A stretch of 64,000 nucleotides of DNA, from positions 1 through 64,000 of the forward strand of contig JAWKRR010000015.1 of the NCBI GenBank assembly GCA_041389525.1, in the 5' to 3' direction. The DNA comes from JACKFB01 sp041389525. Its GTDB lineage: Bacteria > Myxococcota_A > UBA9042 > PHBI01 > JACKFB01. Shown piece after piece: positions 22,236 through 31,483 of the stretch (positions within the stretch are counted from its first letter, which is position 1; each line of letters starts with the position of its first letter). The notes beneath the pieces were generated by a model, which was not told where the DNA came from, ran no database searches, and saw only the letters and a program-made list of their open reading frames with translations. The translations under genes were made by a program, and so were the position numbers.

Positions 22236-24917
22236 ATGCCCGAAATGGACGCCCGCACCCGCCAGAAACAACTCGCCGACGCCTTGACGGCGTTGGTGCG
22301 GGCCCTCGTCCACCTGCAGAAGTTCGGGCCCGCCCACCCGATGGTCCCTTCGTCCCTCGACCAGGCCCACACGCTGCTCTTCCCCGCAGGCGTCACGGCC
22401 ACGCCCGTGTCGATCCGCCGCACGCCCGGCGCGACCGCCAGCGCCTACGAGCTCGTGGTCCACCCGTCGCTGGTCATGGACATCGGCTCGCAGCTGCCCC
22501 TCGGCGGCCGCGACCGCATGATGGCGCTCTTCGACACGCTCTTTGAGGGCGCGCGCATCGAGGTGCTCTCCGTGCTGCCGGGCTGCCCGTTTCAGGGCTT
22601 CCGCAACGCGTTCATCGGCCTGTGGGCCCTCGCCAGCTCAGGTCGCGCCCTCAAACCCGACGACGCCCTCCGAATGCTGCTCGGCTCGGGCTCGGTCCAC
22701 ATCCTCCCCGCCGGCGCGCCACCGCCGACCCCCGGTCGCGCCGTCACCCCCGGCGTCGCCCGCACGCTCCTCACGATGCGCACCGTGTTCACCTCGCTGT
22801 CCGATGGCTCCTACGCGGGCAGCCTCGACGTCGGCGCGGTCGCCGAGACGGTCTGCCGCGGCCTGATGCAGATGACCGACGACATGCGCGACGTCGGCCT
22901 CGTCCTCACCTCGCTCGACCTCGCCCTCGGCGGCCTCGACCCCGAGTGGTCCAAGATCGCGCTCGCCGAGCTTGCGGCCGCCGTCTCCCCCGCGGCGGTC
23001 GAGCCCATCGCGTCGGTCTGTGACAACGTCGTCGGCCAGCACGGGGGGCCTGCGGAGCTCGGCGACCGCCACGACAACCGCGGCACGCCGCTGGTGAACT
23101 TCCTCCTCGCCGCGCGGGCCCTGCGCGCCCGCACGCTCGGTGCCGCGGCGCCCATCCCCGAGGCCGCCGGCTTCTCCGACGCCCCTTCGTGGGAGGGCCC
23201 CGACGCCGTGGATCGCGTCGATCCCTTCGAGTCCCAGGACACAGGCGCCGTCGACAGCATCTCGCGGCGCATCATGCTCGGCTCGGCGCGTATCGGCGCC
23301 GGCGCCTCGAGCGCCATCTCCGGTCCAGCCGACGAGGTCGATCTCCGCCTCGACGACGACGTCATCGACCTGGACGCCGAGATCGAGCTGCTGGCGGACT
23401 CCGACATCGAGTCCCTCGAGCTCGCTCCGTCTTCGCGGGTGGTCAACCGGCCCTCCTGGCCGGCGAGCGGCGACAAGCGCCCGAGTGAAGACAAGCCTCA
23501 GAGCGCCGGCAAGCCTCAGAGCGCCGGCAAGCCTCAGGGCGCCGGCAAGCCCCAGAGCGCCGGCAAGCGCCCCGCCCCCGCGGCCGTCTCCGCCGCACCC
23601 CAGCCCAGCGCGGCCTCCCTCGAGCTCGCCGACGATCCCGCGGCCCCCATCGCTCCGCCATCGCGCGCTGCGGCTCCGGCCCCCGCCGCGCCATCCCGGC
23701 GCCCGCCCGAAGCCCCCGCCGGCAAGACCATCGAATCGCCCCCGCCCGCGACCGCGCCCCCGCCCGCGACCGTCCCCGGCGTCGAGCCGCCTCCGCCTCT
23801 GGACGAGCGGGCGCAGCAGTGGATGGCCGGCTTCGACACCCTCGGCCCGCACCTCATGGAGCGCGTGCGTCACGCCGCGTCCGACAAGCACTACGACGGC
23901 GCCATCACCATCCTCGCCCAGGTCGGGGCGGCCTTCCTCGAAGCGGGGAACTACCCGGCGGCCATCCCGATCCTGCGGCTGTTCAAGGCGCAAGAGCGCG
24001 AGGCGGCGTCCTGGCCCCGCGAGCGAGCGCTCTCCCTCGCGGCCGCCCTCGGACTGGTGCTCCACCGGGCCCGCGCCCGCGCCGTGGTCCAGTCGCTGCC
24101 CGAAGCGGACCTCGCCCACCGCGACGCCGCCTTCGAGCTGCTCTGCGCGTACGGCCCCATCGTGGTCCCCGCGCTCGCTGCTCAGCTCCTCGACACGCGG
24201 GCCCCGAACTCCGTGCGCAAAGAGATCTTCGCGATCATCGAGGGAATCGGCCAACCCGCCGGCCGCGCCCTGGTCGCGACGGTCGCCCGCAACGCCCGCC
24301 GCTGGAACCGCGTGCTGCCCTTGATCCGCCTCGTCGGCGCCATCGGCTACCGCGAGGCCGAGCCGGTCCTGGCCGACTTCCTCAAGCACCCCGAACCGGC
24401 CGTGCGCGCCGACACCCTGCTCAGTCTCCACGGCGCCCTCGGCCGCGAGTCCGAGCCCTACCTCATCGAAGCCCTCGACGACGGCCACACCGACGTCCGC
24501 CAGCGCGCGGTCTCGCTGCTGGCCATCCTGGGCTCGGAGGACCCGCGCTTCCTCGGCACCCTCGAGGCCCTGCTCGTCGATGCCCTCGGCGCCGTCGAGT
24601 CCGGTGAGGCCCTCGTCATCGCCGCGGTCCACGCGATTCAAAGCCTCGGCAACATCACGCTCCCCGGTGGCGGCGAGGCGGACGCCATGCTCGCGAACCT
24701 GCTCCGCGGCACCTCGGGCAGCGTCGTGACCCGCGTGCGTGGCAAGCCGCGCCCCGCCCAGTCCACCGCGGTCCTCGTCGCCGCCTGCGAGACCCTTGGC
24801 GTGCTCGGCGGCGACCGCGCGCTCGCCGCCCTGGGCCACGCGAGCCGCTCAGCCGGCCCGGTGCTGCGCCAAGCCGCCACCCGCGCCCTTGAGCGGCTCG
24901 GCGTCCAAGCGGCCTGA
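22236..24917 (+). CDS. HEAT-repeat scaffold protein
   Basis: 893 residues from ATG 22236 (an in-frame ATG at 22245 is an alternative; neither has a strong RBS). The N-terminal 290 residues are a helical domain of unknown type starting MPEMDARTRQKQLADALTAL. The middle (about 310-530) is low complexity, with acidic patches (VDLRLDDDVIDLDAEIELL), four KPQSAG-type hexapeptide repeats (23493-23564) and Pro/Ala runs. The C-terminal ~330 residues are HEAT/PBS-like helical repeats (YLIEALDDGHTDVRQRAVSLLAIL, VLADFLKHPEPAVRADTLLSL). No signal peptide, so cytoplasmic. The next gene is a Ser/Thr kinase, so it may be a scaffold or substrate (inference). Confidence 0.8.
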   Translation: MPEMDARTRQKQLADALTALVRALVHLQKFGPAHPMVPSSLDQAHTLLFPAGVTATPVSIRRTPGATASAYELVVHPSLVMDIGSQLPLGGRDRMMALFDTLFEGARIEVLSVLPGCPFQGFRNAFIGLWALASSGRALKPDDALRMLLGSGSVHILPAGAPPPTPGRAVTPGVARTLLTMRTVFTSLSDGSYAGSLDVGAVAETVCRGLMQMTDDMRDVGLVLTSLDLALGGLDPEWSKIALAELAAAVSPAAVEPIASVCDNVVGQHGGPAELGDRHDNRGTPLVNFLLAARALRARTLGAAAPIPEAAGFSDAPSWEGPDAVDRVDPFESQDTGAVDSISRRIMLGSARIGAGASSAISGPADEVDLRLDDDVIDLDAEIELLADSDIESLELAPSSRVVNRPSWPASGDKRPSEDKPQSAGKPQSAGKPQGAGKPQSAGKRPAPAAVSAAPQPSAASLELADDPAAPIAPPSRAAAPAPAAPSRRPPEAPAGKTIESPPPATAPPPATVPGVEPPPPLDERAQQWMAGFDTLGPHLMERVRHAASDKHYDGAITILAQVGAAFLEAGNYPAAIPILRLFKAQEREAASWPRERALSLAAALGLVLHRARARAVVQSLPEADLAHRDAAFELLCAYGPIVVPALAAQLLDTRAPNSVRKEIFAIIEGIGQPAGRALVATVARNARRWNRVLPLIRLVGAIGYREAEPVLADFLKHPEPAVRADTLLSLHGALGRESEPYLIEALDDGHTDVRQRAVSLLAILGSEDPRFLGTLEALLVDALGAVESGEALVIAAVHAIQSLGNITLPGGGEADAMLANLLRGTSGSVVTRVRGKPRPAQSTAVLVAACETLGVLGGDRALAALGHASRSAGPVLRQAATRALERLGVQAA
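23493..23564 (+). repeat. Four 18-bp tandem repeats
   Basis: Units at 23493, 23511, 23529 and 23547 encode KPQSAG or KPQGAG in the disordered linker of the HEAT-repeat protein. Confidence 0.9.
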
Positions 24918-24984
24918 CGCGCGAACCTCCGCGCGACCGAACTCCTATCAGCAACATTCGATCCATCAACGCCGCCGATAGGGT

Positions 24985-25012
24985 TTGCATGGGGCGTGCT
25001 GGACTATAGAAT
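24985..25012 (+). promoter_or_regulatory. Candidate promoter for the Ser/Thr kinase
   Basis: TTGCAT (24985-24990), 16 bp spacer, TAGAAT (25007-25012). It places the transcript start near 25019, downstream of the GTG at 24996 and upstream of the GTG at 25050. It therefore helps decide the kinase start. Confidence 0.6.
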
Positions 25013-25049
25013 CGGCCGCGCCGTGAACCGGCCTAGCTCAGGAGTGCGG

Positions 25050-27161
25050 GTGCCCCAGGCGGACGAAATTCAGGAGCTGCTCGGTCGCACGTGGGCCGGG
25101 CGTTACGAGATCCTCGAATTCGTTGGCCGCGGCGGCATGGGCTTGGTCTTCAAGGCCCGCCAGATCCAGATGGACCGCGAAGTGGCCCTGAAGGTGGTGC
25201 ACCGCAAGCTCTGCACCGAGCAAAAGCAGGTGCAGCGCTTTCAGCAGGAGGCGCGGACCTCCTCGAAGCTCAACCACCCCAACAGCATCAGGGTCTACGA
25301 CTACGGGACCACCGAGGACGGTCGCCTCTTCATGGCGATGGAGTTCCTCCGCGGGCTCACGCTCGGGCAGATGCTGCTGCGCGAGGGCCCGCAACACCCT
25401 GAGCGCGTCGTGCACATCGCGCGGCAGATGTTCAAGAGCCTCGCCGAAGCTCACCAGCTCGGGCTGGTTCACCGCGACCTGAAGCCCGAGAACATCTTCA
25501 TCTGCGACATTTACGGCGAGACCGACTTCGTCAAGGTCCTGGATTTCGGCATCGCCAAAGCGATCGGCCCGCACGCAGACGGCGCGAACCTCACCCAGAC
25601 CGGCTTCATCTGTGGCACGCCTCGCTACCTCTCGCCGGAGCAGGCCCTCGGCCAGGACGTGGACGGCCGCGCGGACCTCTACTCCGTCGGCGTGCTGATG
25701 TACGAGATGCTGTCCGGGCGCCCGCCCTTCATCGGCGAGAACCCGATCTCCATCGTGATGAAGCACGTGCACGACGACCCGCCCCCCCTGGGCGGATTGG
25801 AGCGTCACGGCGCCCTGGGCCGCAAGCTGACGTGGCTCGTCGAGCGGCTGCTCGAGAAGAACGCGGCCCGCCGGCCCACGCCCGCCGACCGCATCGTCGC
25901 GTACCTTGACGGGCTGATCGACGAGTCCGACCTCATGGGGCAGCCCCTGGCCGCCTCCATCGGCCAGCCGACGGCCGCCGTGGACGGGCTGGCCCAGCGA
26001 CGCCCCACGGTGCTGGGCATGCAGGCGGCGGACCTCCAGCCCGGTGGCGCGACGCTCAGCCTGCCGCCGACCGCGACCGCCGCTGCCCAGCCCGCCTTCA
26101 AGGACTACGGCGCCCCCGTCGTGGAGACCACGCGCCCCGTCACCGCGATGTACGACGCCGTCCCGCCGCCACTTCCCGGTGCGGGCCCGTCGGGCCCCGC
26201 GATGACGGGCCCCGGGTTTCCGTTGCCCGTGAGCCACGGCGCCGAGACCTCCATGCTCATCCCGTCGGCCGCGCCCGCCGCCGGCGGCCCCTCGCTGCCG
26301 CCGTTTCACGAGGCCGGCGACCACCAGCACACCGCGCTCATCGCACGGCCGGCGTCCCTCGGCGTGTCGCCCGCCAGCGAGACCCTCGTTGAGGAAAATC
26401 CTGGAGAAATGACGCGCCAGATGGCGCTCGACGAAGTGCGCAGCGCCGACCGCGAGATGCGGAATCGGCACCAGGACCGCCCGGCGACCTCGCGGTTCCG
26501 TCGCCGCACGCCGACCGGCAGCCTGCGTCCGCCCCAGCTCACCGCCAGCGTCGCGGCCCCCGCCCCGCGGGCCACCCGCGACCCCGTCTGGACCTGGGCG
26601 CTGGTGGGCATCGCGCTCTCGGTGCTGCTGCTCTCGGCCGTGGTCTGGTGGTGGTCTGGCCAGCCCGCGCGCAACGCCCCCACCGTGGCCGCCGTCGAGC
26701 CCGCTGCGACCCCGGCTGCCCGCGCTGAACCGCCCGTCGTCGCGGCGCAGCCCCCCCGAACCCTGCCGGCGCCGGCCCCCGCGGTCGCCGCGCTACCCCT
26801 GCCCGAGGCGGTCGTCGCCCCCGCCGACGAGGTGGTCGAGCTGGAGGTCGAGCCCGAGATCGGTCTCGAGATCGGCGAGCTGCTCGGGGCCCTCGAGCTC
26901 CCGGCCGAGCCCCTCCCGGCGCCCGAGCCGGAGGTCGCGGCCGAGCCGGAGGCCGTGGACGAGCAGCCGGCCGGCACCGTCGCCGATCCGCTGTACGGCG
27001 CAGCCCCCCCCGAGCCGCCCGCCAAGGTCGTCGCGCCCAAGCCGAAGCCCAAGCCCAGGGTCGTCGCGACGCCGAAGCCCAAGCCGAAGCCCAAACCGAA
27101 GCCGAAGCCGGAGCCCGCGCCCGCAAAGCCCGCCGCGAAGCCCGTGTTCGAGATTTTCTGA
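25050..27161 (+). CDS. Transmembrane Hanks-type Ser/Thr protein kinase
   Basis: 703 residues from GTG 25050. This start is chosen because AGGAG lies 5 nt upstream; the upstream in-frame GTG at 24996 sits inside the promoter. The kinase domain (19-285) is complete: GRGGMG loop (26-31), Lys48, HRDLKPEN (H141-D143), DFGIAK (D165) and GTPRYLSPEQ in the activation segment. A Pro/Ala juxtamembrane region (about 310-510) leads to one transmembrane helix (about 515-535, WTWALVGIALSVLLLSAVVW). An extracytoplasmic Pro/Glu/Lys tail follows, with a TonB-like KPKPKP run near the end. The sensor part has no recognised ligand domain. The TPR/PEGA gene follows 57 bp downstream. Confidence 0.92.
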   Translation: MPQADEIQELLGRTWAGRYEILEFVGRGGMGLVFKARQIQMDREVALKVVHRKLCTEQKQVQRFQQEARTSSKLNHPNSIRVYDYGTTEDGRLFMAMEFLRGLTLGQMLLREGPQHPERVVHIARQMFKSLAEAHQLGLVHRDLKPENIFICDIYGETDFVKVLDFGIAKAIGPHADGANLTQTGFICGTPRYLSPEQALGQDVDGRADLYSVGVLMYEMLSGRPPFIGENPISIVMKHVHDDPPPLGGLERHGALGRKLTWLVERLLEKNAARRPTPADRIVAYLDGLIDESDLMGQPLAASIGQPTAAVDGLAQRRPTVLGMQAADLQPGGATLSLPPTATAAAQPAFKDYGAPVVETTRPVTAMYDAVPPPLPGAGPSGPAMTGPGFPLPVSHGAETSMLIPSAAPAAGGPSLPPFHEAGDHQHTALIARPASLGVSPASETLVEENPGEMTRQMALDEVRSADREMRNRHQDRPATSRFRRRTPTGSLRPPQLTASVAAPAPRATRDPVWTWALVGIALSVLLLSAVVWWWSGQPARNAPTVAAVEPAATPAARAEPPVVAAQPPRTLPAPAPAVAALPLPEAVVAPADEVVELEVEPEIGLEIGELLGALELPAEPLPAPEPEVAAEPEAVDEQPAGTVADPLYGAAPPEPPAKVVAPKPKPKPRVVATPKPKPKPKPKPKPEPAPAKPAAKPVFEIF

Positions 27162-27218
27162 TCCCGGCGCAGGCCGTTCGCCACTCGCTCTTCCCGGACA
27201 CCCGGAGCATCCCTCCCG

Positions 27219-28256
27219 ATGAATCGCATGTACGTCAGCGCCCTCCGCCGTGTCGCCCCAGCCGCCGCCGCCCTCGCGCTGGTGGCGCTTCTCGCGCCTG
27301 CCGCGGCCGCCGCGCAGGACCCCGCGCGCGCCAAAGTGCTCTACAACGACGCCCGCGATCTCAAGGAGTCCGGCGACATCCGCGGCTCACTCGAGAAGCT
27401 CCAGGAGGCCTACGAGGCCTTCCCCTCGGACGCGATCCTCATCTCCATCGCCAACCGGCACCTCGATCTCGGCGAGCCCGAGGAGGCCGCGGCCGTGCTG
27501 AGCCGCATCCAGCCCACCTCCGCCAACGTGAAGAAGGAGGTGAAGCGCCTGCGCAGCGACGTGGAGGCGCGCCTCGCCGAGCCGGTCGCCGTCCGCATCA
27601 CCGCCGACGCCACGGACGCCGAGGTCGCCATCGATGGCGGCCCGTACCGCGAGCTGCCTGCGAAGGTCCAGCTCCCCCGTGGCAGCCACACCTTCACCGT
27701 CCGCGCCCCCAACCGCGAGGAGCAGTCGGTCACCAAGGAGCTGCGCGGCTCCATCGAGGTCCCCGTCATCGTGTCGCTGGCGTCGCGCTCGGGGCAGTGG
27801 CGGGTCGCCACGGAGCCCCAGGTCACCCTCGACAAGGTCCGCGTGCTCATCGAGGGCCAGAGCGTGATCATGAGCGCCGAGGAGCGCACCAAGCCGGTCA
27901 GCGAGCCGCGCGTCGTGCCGCCAGGCTCCTACCACGTCACCTGCCTGAAGGGCTTCGACGCCCGCGCGGACGCCGAGCTGCTGGTCGTGGCCGGCGAAGT
28001 GGCCGTCGCCACCTGCATCTTCGTGGATCCGCCCAAGAAGCACAAACTGCGCCCCTGGGCCTGGGCCAGCGCAGGCGGCGCCGCGGCCGGGCTCGGCGTC
28101 GGGACCTGGGCGCTGATCAGCTACCTCCAGGAGAAGAAGGACTACCCGTCCGACCGCTACGAGCTGAACTCGTCGAAGCCCGCGGTCGCTGGCGTCTCCT
28201 ATGGGCTCGGCGTCGCGCTCGGCGTGCTGTCCGCGGTCCTCTTCACCCGCGACTGA
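27219..28256 (+). CDS. Exported TPR/PEGA-domain protein with C-terminal membrane helices
   Basis: 345 residues from ATG 27219 (Met at 27228 is an alternative). The signal peptide is cut after AAAAAQ near residue 33. Residues about 36-100 form TPR-like helices (AKVLYNDARDLKESGDIRGS, then EPEEAAAVLSRI). Residues about 125-168 form a PEGA-like beta-domain (VAIDGGPYRELPAKVQLPRG, SHTFTVRAP). Two hydrophobic stretches end the protein (about 270-292 and 320-342). This architecture recurs in Myxococcota next to Ser/Thr kinases. It is likely co-transcribed with the kinase and may be its periplasmic or membrane partner (inference). A hairpin at 28372-28397 follows. Confidence 0.8.
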   Translation: MNRMYVSALRRVAPAAAALALVALLAPAAAAAQDPARAKVLYNDARDLKESGDIRGSLEKLQEAYEAFPSDAILISIANRHLDLGEPEEAAAVLSRIQPTSANVKKEVKRLRSDVEARLAEPVAVRITADATDAEVAIDGGPYRELPAKVQLPRGSHTFTVRAPNREEQSVTKELRGSIEVPVIVSLASRSGQWRVATEPQVTLDKVRVLIEGQSVIMSAEERTKPVSEPRVVPPGSYHVTCLKGFDARADAELLVVAGEVAVATCIFVDPPKKHKLRPWAWASAGGAAAGLGVGTWALISYLQEKKDYPSDRYELNSSKPAVAGVSYGLGVALGVLSAVLFTRD

Positions 28257-28371
28257 CGCAGCGCTCCGTCGCGGCCAGCGCGTGCGCTCACCCGCGGCTG
28301 AGGCCCGCGAGCCGTCGGGCGAAGCGCGTGGCTCCTCGCGCGCGCCGGCCGGGCACGCTGCGCTCGTGCGT

Positions 28372-28397
28372 GGCCCCGAAGCCTTATTCTTCGGGCC
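28372..28397 (+). terminator. Hairpin downstream of the kinase/TPR-PEGA operon
   Basis: GGCCCcGAAG pairs with CTTCGGGCC (one bulged C) around a short A/T-containing loop. It lies 115 bp beyond the TPR/PEGA stop. No T-tract follows. Confidence 0.4.
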
Positions 28398-28431
28398 GAA
28401 TCTCGACTGATTGAGCCGTCATTCATTTTCG

Positions 28432-28461
28432 TTGCCCCCGGCCCGTCCGGGGCGGTATGGT
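28432..28461 (+). promoter_or_regulatory. Candidate promoter for the acyl-CoA dehydrogenase gene
   Basis: TTGCCC (28432-28437), 18 bp spacer, TATGGT (28456-28461). The spacer contains a small CCCCGG/CCGGGG inverted repeat. Confidence 0.45.
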
Positions 28462-28502
28462 CCGCACCAGAGCCAACGGACCGTGACTCAGGAGGAATTG
28501 GC

Positions 28503-30344
28503 GTGGGCGATTTTCATGTGGACATGCGCGACATCCGCTTCAACCTCTTCGACTTTCTCGATCTCGGTCAGCTCACCAAGTTCGATCGCTTCAGCGAGTT
28601 CGACGCCGAGCTCTTCGGTGACGTCGTCGACGCGGCCGAGGACCAGTCGCGCAACATCCTCGCTCCGCTGAACCAGCAGGGCGATCGGGTCGGGCTGGTG
28701 TTCGAGAACGGCCGCGTGCGCCTGCCCGAGGGCTGGAAGGCGGCCTACAAGGCCTACTCCGCCGCGGGCTGGAACGGCCTCCCCATCGGCCAGGAGCACG
28801 GCGGTCAGGGCCTACCCGTCACCATCAACACGGCGGTCCAGGACCTCTTCACCGCGGCCAACGTCTCCTTCCTCTTCACGCCCGGCCTGACCATGGGCGC
28901 GCTGGGCTTGGTCTGCGAGTTCGGCACCGAGCGCCAGAAGAAGCTCTACCTCCAGAAGATGCTGGACGGTACGTGGTCGGGGACGATGTGCCTGACCGAG
29001 CCGAACGCCGGCACGGCCGTGCCCGATCTGAAGACCTCCGCCACGCCGATCGAAGGCCGCGAGGGCTTCTACAAGATCCGTGGCCAGAAGATCTTCATCT
29101 CGGCCGGAGACCAGGACCTCACCGAGAACATCGTCCACATGGTGCTCGCCAAGGTCGGCGACGACACCGACATCACGCTCTTCGTGGTCCCGCGCCTGCG
29201 GGTCAAGGACGACGGCTCCCTCGAGTACAACGACGTGGCGACCATCGCCATCGAGGAGAAGCTCGGCATCCACGCGTCGCCGACCTGTCAGCTCGCGTTC
29301 GGCGAGGAGAACGACTGCATCGGCTCGCTGATCGGCGAGCGCGGCCGCGGCCTCCAGTGCATGTTCAAGATGATGAACGAGGCCCGCATCGCGGTCGGCG
29401 TTCAGGGTGTCGGCCTCGCGAACGCGGCCTACCAGCTGGCGCTGGCCTACGCCCGCGAGCGCGTTCAGGGCACGCACATCCGCGACAGCCGCAAGGCCGA
29501 CGCCGCGCGAGTCGCCATCATCGAGCACCCCGACGTGCGCCGAAACCTCATGTATATGAAGGCGGTCGCTGAGGGCGCTCGCGCGATGACCTACTACGCG
29601 AGCTTCTGCCACGACCGCGCCGTCGTCTCCGACAACGAGACCGACGAGAAGCATTGGAAGCACCAGCTCGAGATCCTGGTCCCGCTGGTCAAGGCCTGGA
29701 GCTCCGACGAGGCCTTCAAGGCCGCCGAGCTCGGCGTGCAGGTGCACGGCGGCTACGGCTACATCCGCGAGTACGGCGCTGAGCAGGTGCTGCGCGACGC
29801 CAAAATCGCCAGCCTCTACGAGGGCACCAACGGCATCCAGGCCCTGGATTTGCTGGGCCGCAAGGTCGCGCGCGGCGGCGGCGTGATGATGATGTCGATG
29901 CTCAACGAGATCAACAAGACCCTCAACGGGCCCGCCAAGGACGGCGCGTTCTCGGCCGAGATCGCCGCGATCGCCAAGGCCCGCGACGCCATCGCCCAGG
30001 TCGCGATGAGCTTCGGCCAGCGCATGATGAAGGGCGACATCGAGTACTCGGCGCTGCACGCGACGCCGTTCTTGCAGATGTTCGGCGACACGGTGGTGAG
30101 CTGGCTGCTGGTCAAGCAGGCCATCCTGGCCAAGCGCCTCTACGACGCGCGCCTTCAGAAGGCAGAGGTCGCGGAGATGACCGAGGAGCTCGGGCGGGTG
30201 CTCGAAGACGACGCCGAGGCCCGCTTCCTCCACGGCAAGATCAACACCGCGCAGTTCTTCGTCCACCAAGTGCTGCCGCGCATGCACGCGCGCCTGATGT
30301 CGATCCAGAGCGAGGATCGCAGCGCGCTGACGGTCGTCCTCTAG
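28503..30344 (+). CDS. Acyl-CoA dehydrogenase (long, C-terminally extended type)
   Basis: 613 residues. The start GTG 28503 is preceded by a strong GGAGGA. This FAD flavoenzyme oxidises acyl-CoA at the alpha-beta bond. The core shows MCLTEPNAGTAVPDLKTSA (FAD site), FISAGDQDL, GVQGVGLANAAYQLALAYARERVQG, and QVHGGYGYIREYGAEQVLRDAKIASLYEGTNGI (quoted in part), where the Glu of YEGTNGIQ is the usual catalytic base. The extra 120 C-terminal residues place it in the ~600-residue subgroup that includes DmdC-like methylthiopropanoyl-CoA dehydrogenases. The exact substrate cannot be read from sequence. No electron-transfer flavoprotein gene is adjacent. A strong hairpin separates it from the amidotransferase gene. 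Confidence 0.92.
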   Translation: MGDFHVDMRDIRFNLFDFLDLGQLTKFDRFSEFDAELFGDVVDAAEDQSRNILAPLNQQGDRVGLVFENGRVRLPEGWKAAYKAYSAAGWNGLPIGQEHGGQGLPVTINTAVQDLFTAANVSFLFTPGLTMGALGLVCEFGTERQKKLYLQKMLDGTWSGTMCLTEPNAGTAVPDLKTSATPIEGREGFYKIRGQKIFISAGDQDLTENIVHMVLAKVGDDTDITLFVVPRLRVKDDGSLEYNDVATIAIEEKLGIHASPTCQLAFGEENDCIGSLIGERGRGLQCMFKMMNEARIAVGVQGVGLANAAYQLALAYARERVQGTHIRDSRKADAARVAIIEHPDVRRNLMYMKAVAEGARAMTYYASFCHDRAVVSDNETDEKHWKHQLEILVPLVKAWSSDEAFKAAELGVQVHGGYGYIREYGAEQVLRDAKIASLYEGTNGIQALDLLGRKVARGGGVMMMSMLNEINKTLNGPAKDGAFSAEIAAIAKARDAIAQVAMSFGQRMMKGDIEYSALHATPFLQMFGDTVVSWLLVKQAILAKRLYDARLQKAEVAEMTEELGRVLEDDAEARFLHGKINTAQFFVHQVLPRMHARLMSIQSEDRSALTVVL

Positions 30345-30361
30345 GGTCGCTTGGCCGGGCC

Positions 30362-30394
30362 CCGGTCCCCAGCAAATCAGGCGCTGGGGACCGG
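30362..30394 (+). terminator. Strong 12-bp hairpin between acyl-CoA dehydrogenase and amidotransferase genes
   Basis: CCGGTCCCCAGC and GCTGGGGACCGG are perfectly complementary around a 9-nt loop. It begins 17 bp after one stop and ends 19 bp before the next start. No T-run, so terminator, attenuator or processing site are all possible. Confidence 0.6.
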
Positions 30395-30413
30395 ACCCTG
30401 GTAGAGTCCAAGC

Positions 30414-31250
30414 ATGTGCAGGCTCTTCGGATTTCGCAGCGTCATTCCCAGCCAGGTCCACCGCTCGCTGGTCAACGCCGACAACGCGTTGGTCGCCCAG
30501 AGCGAGCGGCACCCCGACGGCTGGGGCGTCGCGTTCTATGTGGACGACGCGCCACACGTCACCCGCAGCGCCGACTCGGCCCTGACCGACCACCTGTTTA
30601 GGCGGGTCAGCGGCGTGGTCTCGTCGCAGACCGTGCTCGCTCATGTGCGAAAAGCCACAGTCGGCGAGCGCAACGTCCTGAATTGTCACCCTTTTCAGTA
30701 CGGCCGCTGGACCTGCGCCCACAACGGCGAGATCCCCGCGTTCGAGCGCTGCAAGGACGCCCTCGAGGCCATGGTCGCCCCGCGCCTGCGCCCCTTCATC
30801 CTGGGCGACACCGACAGCGAGCGGATCTTCTTCCTCTTCCTGACCTACCTCGCCGAGCAAGCGCCGCTGTCGCAGCGGCTCGGCATCGACGTGGTCGCCG
30901 CCGCCCTCGGCCGCACGGTCGCCGCCATCCGCGAGCTTGCCGACGGAATCGGCGCGCCTTCCCCGTCGCTGCTGACCCTCATGGTCACCGACGGCGTCAC
31001 CATGGCCGCGGTCCGCTGGGGCAAAGAGCTGTACTGGTCGACCCACAAGGGCCGCTGCGGCGACCGCGACACCTGCGCGCACTTCGCCGACGTGTGCGAG
31101 GCGCCGTCGGCGACGGGCTTCGTCAACCACTTGATCATGTCGAGCGAGCCCGTCATCGACGACAACGTGTGGGAGGCCTTCCGCGAGGGTGAAATCCTCG
31201 GCGTGGACTGGCGAATGCGCGTGTTCCGGGGCTCGGTCGACGCCGCGTAG
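30414..31250 (+). CDS. Class II glutamine amidotransferase (YafJ-like)
   Basis: 278 residues. The N-terminal MCRLFGF exposes Cys2, the Ntn nucleophile after Met removal. Conserved GATase-II features follow: NADNALVAQSERHPDGWGVA, VLAHVRKATVGE, NCHPFQYGRWTCAHNGEIPAF and LGDTDSERIFFLFL. Such proteins hydrolyse glutamine or a related gamma-glutamyl substrate without a fused synthase domain; the E. coli relative is YafJ, and EgtC of ergothioneine synthesis is another member. No egt genes are nearby, so the substrate is unknown. Cytoplasmic. The start ATG 30414 is fixed by the Cys2 requirement. Confidence 0.88.
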   Translation: MCRLFGFRSVIPSQVHRSLVNADNALVAQSERHPDGWGVAFYVDDAPHVTRSADSALTDHLFRRVSGVVSSQTVLAHVRKATVGERNVLNCHPFQYGRWTCAHNGEIPAFERCKDALEAMVAPRLRPFILGDTDSERIFFLFLTYLAEQAPLSQRLGIDVVAAALGRTVAAIRELADGIGAPSPSLLTLMVTDGVTMAAVRWGKELYWSTHKGRCGDRDTCAHFADVCEAPSATGFVNHLIMSSEPVIDDNVWEAFREGEILGVDWRMRVFRGSVDAA

Positions 31251-31483
31251 CGCGATGTTCGGGCAGGTGGATGCTCAAAGGGCTCTGGGCGCCGCGTCGC
31301 TGGCGAGGCGGAGACCGGAGTCCGATGCCGAGCATCGGTGAGGATTTCCAACGCAGTCCAGCGGCGCCGCGGCCAAGTCCGGCTGCATCAGGCTGACCGA
31401 TCATCGCTGTGACGCATCGGCTTCCAAGGGGCCGCGATACGGGGTAGCTTCCCTGGGCTCCAAGCTTCGAGGAGGGACCGAAC

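Noticed and set aside
22638..24839. 733-codon minus-strand open frame inside the HEAT-repeat gene
   Set aside because: Gly/Arg/Asp-rich shadow with no signal or domain.
24996..25049. Kinase start at the upstream GTG 24996
   Set aside because: It lies between the -35 and -10 of a good promoter and has no RBS, whereas GTG 25050 has AGGAG at 5 nt.
28812..31130. 772-codon minus-strand open frame opposite acyl-CoA dehydrogenase and amidotransferase
   Set aside because: It spans two convincing genes and an intergenic hairpin; low-complexity composition.
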